DNA of 64,000 bases from Schizochytrium sp. CCTCC M209059. Its lineage: Eukaryota > Sar > Bigyra > Thraustochytrida > Thraustochytriidae. Of the stretch, positions 12,001-20,329 are shown piece by piece (within the stretch, counting starts at the first letter, position 1; the number at the start of each line of letters is the position of its first letter). The stretch lies in contig KN805391.1 in assembly GCA_000818945.1 (NCBI GenBank), forward strand, positions 241,834-305,833. Reading direction: 5' to 3'. The notes under the pieces were generated by a model. The model was not told the origin of the DNA. It saw only the letters and a program-made list of their open reading frames with translations, and did not search any database. A program made the position numbers and the translations under genes.

Positions 12001-12222
12001 TCACGCGTGGCTCCAGATATCTTTGCCGCCACCAAAGAGCCCAAGTTGCGCGGTGCAGCTGATCGGGCTCTCTTGGCTGTGACGCAAGTGCGCTCGGACC
12101 CGGAAGTGCTCAAGGCAGTGATCAAGGGCATCTCCTCGGCCGCTGTTGGCCGCAGTCTGGGCGAGTATTGCCGTAAAACTCTTGCCGGAGTCGACGAGGA
12201 TATCGTAGAAGAAGCCTTTTGA
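3001..12222 (+). CDS. GCN1: GCN1-like eIF2-alpha kinase activator (HEAT-repeat giant)
   Basis: Intronless 3073-residue protein built almost entirely of HEAT repeats. In eukaryotes GCN1 binds stalled or collided ribosomes and the RWD domain of GCN2, passing on the uncharged-tRNA signal that leads to eIF2-alpha phosphorylation. The length is close to the 2.6-2.7 thousand residues of yeast and human GCN1. The excess is in low-complexity inserts: Ser/Ala/Lys-rich at about residues 460-575 and Asp/Glu/Lys-rich at about 1193-1250. The central third (about 1700-2500) has the eEF3-like HEAT array diagnostic of GCN1, for example KAIDDPAWRTKQAAIRMLGS and TDTHAKVRAAGSKALKDLG. The ATG at 3001 is the first in frame; upstream codons would be non-ATG starts. 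It lies downstream of PheRS alpha on the same strand. Confidence 0.93.
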   Translation: MSAVQEWLASATPSQDGLSAALQETSEAQGLAEGAKILAHGALEGSLNAAAAKYVANELQRNPDLRRELGDKVVELPVAGRAISSRSIHATFRLAVACAPGSLDEVPPKLLRRQLELLGMLGRTTVSKRALARAVSKLKLADPARRSAYVDAIKDLGDADLASLAGYGVSSVALAMDPEESTLLVDRLLAPLVKTILESRGAPPSELLEVAAPLLHKTSPEFFHETMQPKIASALNLRAEEKLGAVAALFEHTPNVDLSPYADDLFLMAPICKAVTSSNDAARNVAISAVAALTPLCKSSAVALAVLSSLGATLDGTGSLGKTAVAQSFQRAAVLSAIDVFAQSVSDGGVTDADEAAQVADFACGQLAAYAKTEKTPALLGQALTAGAHWIQASQAATANADFVSVLVKGVLQAAPVAREHVRALSLLLASASTSVREQVAEAVLATKNSPRPHDVCVLDDASSSSGTVTDASSADTSASKKAKAAGASSSATGSNASAAKKKKKKGGDLDALEAEMLAMGAKGSKKKKSAAASSGAGKSANKSSAASVASGPAASSSGAGSVGSAKNGNGVVGALFDTLLVGDNLSSGALFFKQHHVILIHALSATLLLAIVDAKVAAIIAELESSTGFKPWSMLAAEKKVWSSLVAKSARQANVSWTPRTSVVIAGINDDADENLARDAQIPSYLSASEWASSVVGLNAGAETQLVLARLLRSVLTDSADRFGPSEGKLSIPALTLASLALSPHFKVRRVARTVAGEVFASVNGKSALRAAMAGLQVYLSRVSSSAPLESSRLKAYIVHVLQASVKDSDAAPSTEALIQLIIVCHHPAARSLRIWHRVRKLYAEHLGTGPERHMLRDEGLRTAVQTQLVEDLCLSSPKNTNQAVVEAARSAVAQLLAHAEKGVASIPGLVPAITSALDATTVGAFSSQDCLVAAAPAGTLSEVGVAALEAASSAKDKKGSSAGGAKSGAAGKQKMDTRYMTEDEIWEMQVREELEAKKKAAEQGAAGAGAQGAATSLEDRFDEKLIARELQAETELRERMVPVATAARQAMHLLVALCRDVSAAVVHRDMNVFANACFPISNAPFVLDDMQEVLAALLSTGPNEAVQRNADFLALALQMALREDTRPGCLVHLGEACRILFMEACGLAEDGHHQPLTAGLLDLLFPVMRFTIVGLALDPEILVLWATFAVSGEDDDDDADDDDDDEKAEEKEKKPKSKKKKDKDGKDKDGKDKKKKDKKKTKASKNEPEAPENGNGPESEPAAAVKPTKRSNPYEGYMDFMEAPVDSVERAVGLINLHASTLAAVDVLRLQSTRALLRACLVLPGAMPSPADVMSRLCSAPPPLMDTDFFELVISEDGLLSESPEVRRATLGALLAAAKSPQGLSSRAHASLVARIWLAAVDDDEEARGLARELVEQTQARFPVTYLEPYVALLSHEYTHVRRQASKSIAAGIEEHPDTGEKAIEALVSLYTEKLRLAQEEDNEASSKPKFIDRDAEAKKLAKQEKRRRPRQGVATTLLACADSDGEGGVLSADQAKSAFAFICDQGLRDNDGLVRQTFLESGMQLVSTYGKHMIDQLLPMLEPYLREDQASGKGSKQKSGEAEMDWQREGAVILVGSLASFLDKTDERIPRIAESLVEALRTPNEAVQLAATKCLPPLMKAAKVKERGAEYVNLLMLRATLVAPAPEKEAGAEGEDEDDEDDGPAFVLDTEAAAKSSYAERRGAAFGVGSVVKGLGITVLKKNNVVPRIEAACKSTHTEVRQGGLMVLEALCSSLGMLFEPYVIGVLPSLLQCFADAKKPVRNAAQDASRAIMARLSGHGVKLILPTLLKAIDDPAWRTKQAAIRMLGSMAFCARKQLAAALPQVVPTLVSSLTDTHAKVRAAGSKALKDLGSVIQNPEIQALVPTLKRALTHPDTKTAPCVDALHRTRFVHMVDAPSLALIVPVLDRGLNERSAETKKKAALITGNMCSMISDVKAVLPYVEDLMPVLRKVLVDPIPGVRSTAAKALGTLTSGLGEGLPDFANLLQWLLETSRSDTSPVERSGGAQGLVEVIVALGDEFMLRVLNENVFPMAYANAPPVREGVVWVMVFLPPVLGVKKNEQFVTRELPIVVNGLADESEFVRDVSMRAGQVIVEQHAIEHTHMLLPVLEEGLEDEKWRVRQSSVHLLGDLLYRVGGSAEAVAAARQAREAFQEADDEDDADMTDSEDEEETKGGAQGGAQGGKHVLRRATAVVDANFDAALGKALGEEKRKDVLASVYLMRTDRSAVVRQSALKVWKNLVVNTGRALKEILKPLMDKIVAGLSGESDDKRMAAGRSLGDIVRKLGERVLPDIIPIIQDGFKSDDADTRAGIALGLLAVIEASSRKQLEGFVPRLLPAVQSGLSDEDEDVQEAAAEAFGALYRQVGSVAMNEIVPNMLTSLEASGLDNEEGERALEGLTKILALRSREIMPLLLPKLLVSPMTPFHAKALGAVCETISPVLHFYVDKIQGFCLRELVKGAGGPGGAHEEDMTHVWDATCSMLQSIEEERVAWLVPGLLNVLVESKSTEEKRVVVAMLGTFCETTEADFSDHLAAILKELIKRFSSMEEDKVLLTESWKALSSVIKAAPQETLLGQLDFIRSMLKSVASDAKYRLKDRNEAANYVLPGLCLPKGLEPLLPLYQHALMNGSAEQRESAALGLGELVDLTSPAALRPFVIKITGPLIRIVGDRFPWQVKVAILQTLSKLLDKGGPLLRPFLPQLQTTFVKALNSEHTRVRDNGTAALKKLIKIGTRVDPLVNDLGNTAVAPETDSGVRLSVLEALSGVLLISGAKATQPVLGKCAGKMESENLLFNRHAAIRKQSSICLARVLKHVEQGAQAFEVAVRKRVDSLRDDAAPSAGSWASVHTPCLLVGAAASSCTDLLLGSENAPGWFKDIVEETWAHGVSLDNPTLREEALNACGAWLASVGADTAPKVTDSLVERLLSGLKDKLMDVRIAAMQALKRASRLNPELMKAYGSRVAPDIFAATKEPKLRGAADRALLAVTQVRSDPEVLKAVIKGISSAAVGRSLGEYCRKTLAGVDEDIVEEAF

Positions 12223-12622
12223 ACGTGAGCTGACGATCAGGTACGGCCTAGACCTAAATTTCTGCAAGCAAGTATAATTCATGAAAAGTCCTGTTTGGGT
12301 TTTAAGATTTTGTTCATGGCAGGAGCAGTAGAAGGTGCACATCAAGAGAGAAATGTATCTCATGTATCTCCCAATACGAGCCCTTGGACAACCTTTTTGA
12401 CTTCCCTAGTCTCTTTCCCCAAGACTTATCTTTCTGCTAACTAAGCGAGAGAAAGTCACTCAGTTACGCACTAGTCTTGTCAGTAACTCGCTCACGGGCA
12501 TAGATCACACCTAAATACAAGGCTCGTTGATAATAAAGAAAAAAAATGTGTGCATTGTGTTGTATTGCATTCATTGGAGAGGCCGGTTTTCTTACTGTGC
12601 CGGTGGGGCTGTCGGTCTTCCT
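12223..12622. other. Convergent 3' intergenic region (GCN1 / AIF)
   Basis: An AT-richer stretch separates the converging 3' ends of GCN1 and the AIF-like gene. It has TAATAAAGAAAAAAAATG at about 12530-12548, which may serve as a polyadenylation region. No ORF or RNA gene is recognised. Confidence 0.45.
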
Positions 12623-13310
12623 TCATTTTGTTTTTAAGGTTTTTGTCCAATTTGTCGGCGCGAGGAGAATGAGCTTGCTAGCGTCCTCAAAGTTCATGCG
12701 GGCGCGGAGAACGTCCCGCGCAACATCGAGGCACTCAGGGGCGTTGCAACATAGCACGCCAACCACAACATTGTTGCGCAAATAAAAGACAATACCGCGC
12801 TCAAACGCAGTGTCCTGCGTAGGTCTGCCGGCATCGTCCCGCTTTGCAAGCCATGTGCCGACGGTGGGAAGGTTCGAATTGATCTCGCCTACTGCATCGA
12901 ACGATAGATCCAGGTTCGGCAACGAAAAGCGAAAGGTCGGCTGATGCATGTAGCGGTACAGACGGCCGTTCTCGGCCACCATGTTTTGACCTGCCAAAAG
13001 ACCCGAATTGAGCGCATTGTCGTAAAAGTCGTTGCGCCGACGGCGATTCAGCGAAGCATCATAGTAGGAAGCGGCGCTGCCGGCAACGAAGAGACCGTCG
13101 TACGCCTCGAGAGATGGATTGACGACAATGCCTCCAGAGCGAGGGTCGACCTCGAGGTCACTCGCCCGCGCAATTTCCACGTTGGGGTCTACATTTGTAC
13201 TCGCGAGCACAACCAGGTCGGCGTCAAGAAATTCTTTCTTTGTGTTTTGCATGAATGTCACGCAAACCTGTTCTGGCAGGCCCGTCTCCCGATCGAAGCG
13301 ACCGCTTCCC

Positions 13311-13350
<40 letters not shown>

Positions 13351-14620
13351 TAGCAGCACGACGACCAGCAGTAGGAGCAGCGACAGTCTTGAGGCTAGTG
13401 CTTGCGCTCGATGGTACCGAAGAGGAGGCGTCCGGGACGGAGGCGGATGCAAGTGCGCTTTGCGATGACGAAGAGACGTGGTGTTGTTCCACAGGCTGAG
13501 ACGCCGGTGAATCAGAAGGCTCGCTGCGCGACACACCCGTAACAAGGACATCAGGCTTACGCTCCAGACCTTGCTTTTCTAGACCCGCCGTGATGTGAGA
13601 GCACAGATAATCAGGAAAGTATTGTTGCAGCGCAGTTGCCTCGACAAATGCCTGTACAATGCGATTCGGCTGCTTCAGCGACTTGTTAAAGTTGAGCAGC
13701 GCGGCGGAAATGCTCGTTCCGAGAAAGCCTCCGCCCACAACCAAAACGGTCTTGCCTCCCTTGCTCACGACATTGTGCAGGTCATCAAAATCCTGGAAAT
13801 CGCGCAAGGCGTTGATGCGATCACGCAGGAGGAAAGAAATGCTCGACTTGAGAACGTACAACTCCCGTGGCTTGCCGGGAGGCGCCAGCAGGCACTTGTC
13901 GTAGGAAAGAACGCTTCCGTCTGATAGCTGAATGGTCTTGTCCTCGGGATTCACGTTCAGGTCGCCGGCAGCCTCGACCAAAAGAGAAACGGCTTGGGCC
14001 TTTTTACCATTCGCGGATCCGCCCGAGCCCCGCGTGGACCACTTGCGCATGCCCTGGCCAATGAGCTCAGTGCTCTCACTCGAGTCCAGTTTACAGGCAA
14101 TATGGCGACGCCAATCGTTGTACACGTCGTAAAGTTCGTCGGGCAGCGGATCCTGAAAAGTATCCACGTCAATGCGCGGCATCTGTTGCTCCTCAGAGAT
14201 GAGCAGAATAGAAGACTTTGGCCGCGATTGACGAATTGCCTCGAGCGCAGTGTAGGCCGCTGTACCGGACCCCACGATGACATACTCGTAGTGGACTTGA
14301 CCGACAAGCTTTTTCGGGCGGCTGTTGATTCGCCGTCGGTTGAAAATGCTCTCCGACCTTGTCAGTAGAGGGTCTTCGTCCATGCGTGCGACATTTTCTT
14401 CTGCTCCTTGCGAAAAGTAGAGGGTGGCGCCAGCGATAGAAACGGCAGCAGCCGTAGCTGTCGCTACGAGCGTCTTAGATTGGGCGTTCGCAGTACGACG
14501 CCACTCCTGCTGTTGTTGATACCGTGGCGAGCTGCCATGCAGCCCGCGGGTCCCCCCATGCCTCCCACGTAGGACTGGGCCAACTCGCCTGGACGCCAAA
14601 ATGCCTCGTGCCAGCCCCAT
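12623..14620 (-). CDS. AIFM1: Apoptosis-inducing-factor-like mitochondrial FAD/NAD oxidoreductase
   Basis: Predicted 665-residue flavoprotein of the AIF family, an NADH oxidoreductase of the mitochondrial intermembrane space needed for respiratory-complex biogenesis in animals and yeast. The first 45 residues are Arg/Ser-rich without acidic residues, as in a mitochondrial presequence, and are followed by a hydrophobic anchor (about 50-69). The FAD-binding motif YVIVGSGTAAYTALEAI is at about 113-129 and the NAD-binding motif TVLVVGGGFLGTS at about 291-303. The C-terminal AIF domain is recognisable by IVFYLRNNVVVGVLCCN. An insert at about 365-440 is Ser/Ala-rich and ends in twelve consecutive Asp encoded by a GAC repeat. 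The gene is divergent from RECQ4. The family call is firm; a cell-death role is not implied. Confidence 0.9.
13312..13350. repeat. (GTC)n trinucleotide repeat inside the AIF-like gene
   Basis: About 13 GTC units on the + strand read as GAC on the coding strand and give a run of twelve Asp in the AIF-like protein. It is an uninterrupted coding microsatellite, so its length may vary between alleles. Confidence 0.9.
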
Positions 14621-15546
14621 GCTTGCAAGCTCGGCTGCGAAACAAAATCGTACGGGAATCCTTTTCTAGAGTCGCGTCCCTCGTTTGATCACGTCGCCCC
14701 GGTCACAAAGGTGTCTTCCGTTCGTCGCGTCCACCTTCGCGCGTAAGCCTCGCCGCGTCCAAGACTTTGCCACAAGCAAGCCAGGTCAGCAGACCGGCAG
14801 GAAAGGAAGGCTGATACGCTACGCGCACGATTCTCTCCCGGTCACGCGTCGCGTCTCTCGCGTCGCAATCTCGCGTCCGGACGGAGTAAAAAAGGCCGCA
14901 GCAGCAGGACGCGTAGCTACAGCGGTCGTAGCAGAAGTATCTTATCTTTTGGCCGCGCTTTGCTTCACCTCGGTCTCGGGACTTGCCTTATCTCCGTCCG
15001 CGCCTTCTTCGCGACCCGGATCGCCTAGGGCCGCAGATCAAGAACGCCCCGCGCGCTCGTGCGCGCTCGCTCGCGCGCTTCCTTCTCTCCCTCCCTCCCT
15101 CCCGCCCGCCCGCGCGCGCGCGCGGAGCTCGCTGCCTCGGCCGCGGGACTCGGTGCGGAGCCGCTTTGCCCGGCGCGAAGTTGAACGCGGACTTCACCGA
15201 CGCCAGATTCGCGTTGCGCAGGCACCCGATTCGCCGTCCCCTCGCGTCGCCCGCGTGCGGACGTTACCGGATTGAGAGCTATAACCCCCGTATATTCTCG
15301 TGGACACGTTGCAGAAGCTGGGTTCTATTTTGCGTTGAGAAGACACCTGATTGGGCCTCAAAAAACATGATGGATACTAATGTGCGTGTATTACAGGAAA
15401 GGAACGGAGCGGTGGTTAGGCGCACGGAGACCGAGTTGGGCGCGCTCTCGATCAATCGATTAATCTTTCGTTGGGTCGTCGGGTGGCGGGGATCGCTGTC
15501 AACGCGGCCGCTGGCGCAACGTGCGAGAAGCTGGCGTGCGCGCGAG
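14621..15546. other. Divergent promoter region between AIF-like and RECQ4 genes
   Basis: GC-rich region between two diverging genes. It contains a CTCCCTCCCTCC/CGCCCGCC run and alternating CGCG at about 15083-15125. The RECQ4 frame stays open upstream to about 14983 but has no ATG before 15368, and the encoded residues are low complexity. I infer a shared bidirectional promoter and 5' UTRs; no specific factor site can be named. Confidence 0.45.
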
Positions 15547-18500
15547 ATGGCGACGCAGGGAAGGCTGGCAGAGGTGGAGGCGCGTCTCAGTAAGATCGAG
15601 ACGCGGCTGCGGCGATGGGAGACCCAGTTCGAGGCCCAACATGGACGACCACCAACGGCGCGGGACGCGGACACCTTCGTCCACATTAAGACGCAGTACA
15701 AGCGCTACGGGATGCTGAAGAAGGAGGCCGAGGGGCTTCGCGTGCGCGAAGCGCGCAACGCGCCGGTGCAACATAAAGCGGCGCAATCGGTCTTACACGA
15801 GTCGCCGCAGAAACGAGGGCGAAACGAAGGAGCTGCTTTTGCCGTGGCCGCGTCGCCGGAGCTCAAACGTAAACGCGGCGATGGCCATGCAGCGCGAGCT
15901 ATACCCGGCACTCCGGAACAGCCCCTCTTGTTAAAACGCCGTCGCTATGCGGTGGCCGCGAGTCCTCTTGTGGAGGAGCGATTTCGTCGCGGGTCCACGT
16001 GCTCGACCCCAGAGCGTGCGCACCCCAACGAGGAAGATACTCTTGCTGCTACACCCGACAAGAGGCAAGGTGCTGCTACGGACGAGATCGGCGCCTCGCC
16101 CATCACAATAGGCAAAGGAGCAGCGCTAGGGTTGCCGCCTGTGGCTGCAAGTCGACATGGTGGAAAGGGTGTCTCCAAGGTTAGTAATGCAAGTGCCTTA
16201 CCTTACGGTTCCCAAAGTGTCCTCCGCCGCAAGCCAGGTCAAGCATTGCGAGAATTTGGTGCCAAAAAAGTGTCGCGAGGGTCTGGGGTGGTAGCTGGCG
16301 CTGCGCTCGCAGCAGCGCGCCACAAGGGTCTAACTCGTTCGTCGAGCACGGTGTCTTCGAGGCGTGCAGCACTTTTGGCCTCGCCAGGCGTCGCCTCGCC
16401 TCTCAAGGACTCCTCAAACACGCATCTTGGCTCGCCTCAAGCTGCGCATGCTGCTTCTGTGGCTTCATCGCCTGGCTCTCATTACAGCAGCAGTGGAAAC
16501 AGCGAACGCGCAACTGCCGTGACTGCTTCGGAAGCGGCCCCTCGTAGGGCTAGTTCCGCGGTAGTGAAGAAATGTCTTTTTGGCTCCCCTCAGCAAGCGT
16601 CGCGCGAAGACATCTCCGAAAAGCTGCGCGCCTTGCGACCGGTACCCGAAAAGGAAAATGACCTGCATAAAGAAGAAGATGTTGCGCACAACAGTCGAAG
16701 TAGGGTAATTCCGGCAAGCCCCGAGGCGCCCCGCAAACGTCAACCTCGCGAAGATGTGTCTGCACCTCAGCTCATGTCCTCAGACAAGGTGGAAGCTACC
16801 TCGTCTTCAGGAAAGACGCGCAAAAGGCCATCCGCCGCGACCGCGCCACCTGCAGCGCCGGCACGCCGCGAGCTTTCACAGAACTTTGTCAAGCTTGATC
16901 TCCGCAAGAATCGATGGCGTGACAGGAAAAAGGGCGGCAGCGGCCGGCTCAAAGCTCGCAAAGAAATGTACGAGTCCGCGAGAGGTTACGCGCCCTCAGA
17001 GGGTAACGACCACGATGGCGCATCGTCCGGTCTGGTATCTCAGCGCAAGATGGTGGCTACACAAAGTGATGCGCTTGAGGGCATAGTTGATCGCCTTGCA
17101 GCCGCGAACTCGGACGGCACAGTCCAAGTTGTTGATGCGCCGCAGGGCTCTAGTAAACTTCTTTCACGTCCGTCTATCGACGACGCGCCGCTCTGTCCAG
17201 GCCATCAACTCCCTGCGGTCTTATTGACCGTGAAAAAGGCTGGCAAAAACCGCGGCAAGCAATTTTATGCTTGCAGCGTCGGCCGAGAGAATAACGGCCC
17301 GCAAGCTTGGCGAAAGCGGGGTGGCGGCGGGCACGGAGGATGCAATTTCTTCATGTGGGCTGATGACCAGTCTGACCGCGTCGCGGAGGAGCTGCTTCGG
17401 CCGAGTTCAGATGTTGCCTTTGAGGAGGAACGTCTTGCTGATGCACGCGTCGCCTTTTCGGCAATGTCCGTGCCCCAGCTAAAGGAGTCTCTAAAACGAC
17501 GCGGACTCTCCGTGAACGGGAAAAAGGCCGATCTGGTGGAGCGCAACATCGAAGCAGCTGCTGGAGAATTAGAGCGCAAGGACGCCCATGAGCACGTCTA
17601 CCGCGAAATGGACGCGGACAAGGGGCCTTCCGAAGAGGTCCTCGAAGGTGTCCTTGAAGATGTCTTTGGCTTTGAGAAGTTTCGTGGGGATCAGCTATGG
17701 GCAATAAAACGCATCATGCAAGGCAAGTCCAGTCTGCTGGTACAGGGAACCGGGTCCGGCAAGTCACTTTGCTACCAACTTCCTGCATTGCTTCTTCCAG
17801 GACTCACGCTCGTTATCTCTCCTCTGGTGGCGCTCATGGAAGATCAGCTGAAAAGCTTGCCCATGGCAATACCCGGAGCCATACTCTCGCACCAGCAGTC
17901 GGGGCGTGAAATGGCTCGGGCGATTAAGATGGTGCAGGCCGGGCGCATCAAGGTTCTCTTTGTGTCACCGGAACGACTCTTTTCGTCGAGTTTTCAACGA
18001 CTCGTGCGAACACCTGGTCTTCTTCCCGAGATCTCGCTGGTGTGCGTCGATGAGGCGCACTGTATTTCGTCGTGGTCCCACAACTTCCGCCCCGCGTTCT
18101 TGCGCCTTCGCGAGCTGCTTGCGCGCTCGGGTACCGGCAATAGCGACAAGAACGAAACACGGCACGATTTGGCGTGCTTGCGACCGCGCTGTGTGCTGGG
18201 CCTCACGGCAACCGCTACAGGAAAGGTTGTGCGGGACATTTGCGGCGTGCTCGGCATCGACGCGAAGAGCGGCCTCAAGGCAGGCTCATGGCTTCGCGAA
18301 AATCTCCATTTGGAAGCTTGCATCGTCCCCAGTGATGGGGAGGATCGATTTAAAAAGCTGCTTACTCTCTTGGATGGTGAGGGCATGCCTCAGAAATCCG
18401 CACGCGAAGAAAGTGGAGCAAGACTTGCCAAGCCAGCAAGCGTCATTGTCTATGTTCGCACACGCAACGAGACAGAGCTGGTTGCGGAACGATTGCGTTC

Positions 18501-19776
18501 CTACGGCATCTCTGCTCGCGCATATCACGGAAGCATGTCTGGCAGCGACCGTTCGACGGTGCAGACAGGTTTCATGAAGGGTAGCTTCCGCGTTGTCGTG
18601 GCTACTGTGGCATTTGGCATGGGTATCGACAAGGCCAATATCCGCGGCGTTATTCACATGGGAATGCCGCGTTCCATTGAGGACTACGTGCAAGAGGTCG
18701 GGCGTGCGGGTCGCGATGGCCGCGAGGCAGTTTGCGTGTGCATGTTTGACGAGACAGACGCAATGCGACTACACTCTCTTGCGCACGCAGAAGGCGTCGA
18801 CGGGCGTATGCCCATTCGCAGCTTGCTCCGGACGCTCGGCGAACAGCGTTCTCGGAGGCAAATTTCACTTCGCCTCGACGAGCTTGCGCTCAAGCTCGAC
18901 ATGAAAGAAGCCGTTCTAGAGACCCTTATTGTACACTTGTCGTTGCCGCCTCTGCATCTCGTGCAGCTGCTGCCTTCGGGGTACGCGAGCTGCACAATTT
19001 CCGTGCTGCGATCGCAGGACCCAGCTAGCTCGAACGGAGTGCTCAAGAAGGCCTTGGAGCTGGCTGATGCCTCGGGGAAATGTGCCTTGGCGCAAGTGGC
19101 GGATGTGCAAGGTATGAGCGTGTCAGGTGTCATTCGGGTTCTTTCCGAGCTCCAGACGCGGCGCGCAATCTCGTTGACTTTCTCGGAGCCGGCTCTCTAT
19201 ATTCGTGCCACCGACCCGGCCGATGTGCGGTGGCAAGGTGAAGCTGAAAAGGTAGTGGATGAGCTCGTGCGTAAGGCCGCGGAATTGGAGCAGCTGCAGG
19301 CGCAAAAGATTGAGCAAGCCTTTGGTGTCTTTTCTCTTCTTGCTGAAGACAGACGCGATGACGTTGAAACCCGGCTTCACGCATACTTTGCGATTGATGC
19401 AAAGGGCAAAGAGGAAAGTGGTGCAGCAAGTCACCATGCTACACTAGCAGATGACAGCGACGACCTTTGTGCTCTTGCAGAGATTCCCTTTCAGACATTG
19501 ACACAAGGCAAGACACGAACGTTGGTTTTATCCGACCTCAAGGGTCTGATGCGCGACCGCGCCCTCACTGATGGTGTTTTGAGTGGACGCGTGCTGGCGC
19601 GCATTCTCCATGGAATTTCCAGCCCTTGTTATCCGTACGCGCGTTGGAAGACAAGCGCGTACTGGGGCAAGTGGCGGTCGCATCGCTTCGATGAACTCGA
19701 GGCATTAGGTGACGCTGCGCTCCGCGAGCTGCGAATCGCAAGCGCAGTACGTGTGCGTGAGGATATCGACGCATGA
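15547..19776 (+). CDS. RECQL4: RECQ4-type DNA helicase with Sld2, GRF zinc finger and SAP domains
   Basis: Predicted 1409-residue helicase; RECQ4 proteins act in replication initiation and repair. Residues 1-65 match the Sld2 homology region of RECQL4 (RRWETQFEAQHGRPPT, then YKRYGMLKKEAEG), which supports the ATG at 15547; an alternative ATG lies at 15368. The N-terminal half is disordered and rich in Ser-Pro sites. NFVKLDLRKNRW near residue 444 is the Lys/Arg segment found ahead of the helicase in RECQ4 proteins. A GRF-type zinc finger (CPGHQLP ... FYACS ... CNFFMW) lies at about 550-612 and a SAP-like motif (QLKESLKRRGLSVNGKKADL) at about 640-675. The helicase core has GTGSGKS (about 733), DEAH (about 834), WSHNFRP as in RECQ4, and EVGRAGRDGR (about 1048). 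GRF and SAP replace the CCHC knuckle of animal RECQL4. Confidence 0.9.
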   Translation: MATQGRLAEVEARLSKIETRLRRWETQFEAQHGRPPTARDADTFVHIKTQYKRYGMLKKEAEGLRVREARNAPVQHKAAQSVLHESPQKRGRNEGAAFAVAASPELKRKRGDGHAARAIPGTPEQPLLLKRRRYAVAASPLVEERFRRGSTCSTPERAHPNEEDTLAATPDKRQGAATDEIGASPITIGKGAALGLPPVAASRHGGKGVSKVSNASALPYGSQSVLRRKPGQALREFGAKKVSRGSGVVAGAALAAARHKGLTRSSSTVSSRRAALLASPGVASPLKDSSNTHLGSPQAAHAASVASSPGSHYSSSGNSERATAVTASEAAPRRASSAVVKKCLFGSPQQASREDISEKLRALRPVPEKENDLHKEEDVAHNSRSRVIPASPEAPRKRQPREDVSAPQLMSSDKVEATSSSGKTRKRPSAATAPPAAPARRELSQNFVKLDLRKNRWRDRKKGGSGRLKARKEMYESARGYAPSEGNDHDGASSGLVSQRKMVATQSDALEGIVDRLAAANSDGTVQVVDAPQGSSKLLSRPSIDDAPLCPGHQLPAVLLTVKKAGKNRGKQFYACSVGRENNGPQAWRKRGGGGHGGCNFFMWADDQSDRVAEELLRPSSDVAFEEERLADARVAFSAMSVPQLKESLKRRGLSVNGKKADLVERNIEAAAGELERKDAHEHVYREMDADKGPSEEVLEGVLEDVFGFEKFRGDQLWAIKRIMQGKSSLLVQGTGSGKSLCYQLPALLLPGLTLVISPLVALMEDQLKSLPMAIPGAILSHQQSGREMARAIKMVQAGRIKVLFVSPERLFSSSFQRLVRTPGLLPEISLVCVDEAHCISSWSHNFRPAFLRLRELLARSGTGNSDKNETRHDLACLRPRCVLGLTATATGKVVRDICGVLGIDAKSGLKAGSWLRENLHLEACIVPSDGEDRFKKLLTLLDGEGMPQKSAREESGARLAKPASVIVYVRTRNETELVAERLRSYGISARAYHGSMSGSDRSTVQTGFMKGSFRVVVATVAFGMGIDKANIRGVIHMGMPRSIEDYVQEVGRAGRDGREAVCVCMFDETDAMRLHSLAHAEGVDGRMPIRSLLRTLGEQRSRRQISLRLDELALKLDMKEAVLETLIVHLSLPPLHLVQLLPSGYASCTISVLRSQDPASSNGVLKKALELADASGKCALAQVADVQGMSVSGVIRVLSELQTRRAISLTFSEPALYIRATDPADVRWQGEAEKVVDELVRKAAELEQLQAQKIEQAFGVFSLLAEDRRDDVETRLHAYFAIDAKGKEESGAASHHATLADDSDDLCALAEIPFQTLTQGKTRTLVLSDLKGLMRDRALTDGVLSGRVLARILHGISSPCYPYARWKTSAYWGKWRSHRFDELEALGDAALRELRIASAVRVREDIDA

Positions 19777-20329
19777 AGATTGTAAACTGAAGAATCATGT
19801 ATACCTAATCGATTTCTTTGTGTGAGTGCCATTTGGTACCATGGTATAGTATAGGCTAGGCCATAATATTTTTTTTCTCGGTGCTCTTGTGATCCTCAAA
19901 ACGCGCTTTGGGAAGCAAATGAGAAGGCGCGTGTTGGGGGCCACGTGGCGGCCGCATCATGCCTTGAGCTCATCCGGATGAAGTCTGTGAAATGGAAAAT
20001 CATGTGTGGTTATGTATAAGCTTGAGAATGCTTTTTACGAGACCAAGCTGGTGGTGCCTGATGCAGGATGCCTGACTGAGTGAAGGATAGGAAAGACAAA
20101 ACGTTATGTAAGCAAGGATGCGAGTGTGGAAAGAGATAAGCAAAGCTTGTCAAAGAAGCAAGCGTCCCGTTCCACCTGTGATGCATTACAATGCGAACGG
20201 GAGGAAGAATCGAACATTAGCATCTTGCGGACTTGACATCGGAAAGAGAGAAACAAAGAGAGATAGACGGACCAGCCGTCACGAGCCCCGCTCAACCCAG
20301 AGCACAGATCGTGCGTCTCGCCGTTTGCG
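19777..20329. other. Convergent 3' intergenic region (RECQ4 / bHLH)
   Basis: The 3' ends of RECQ4 (+) and the bHLH gene (-) converge here. The sequence is AT-richer than the genes and includes AATATTTTTTTTC at 19864-19876. No gene is recognised. Confidence 0.45.
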
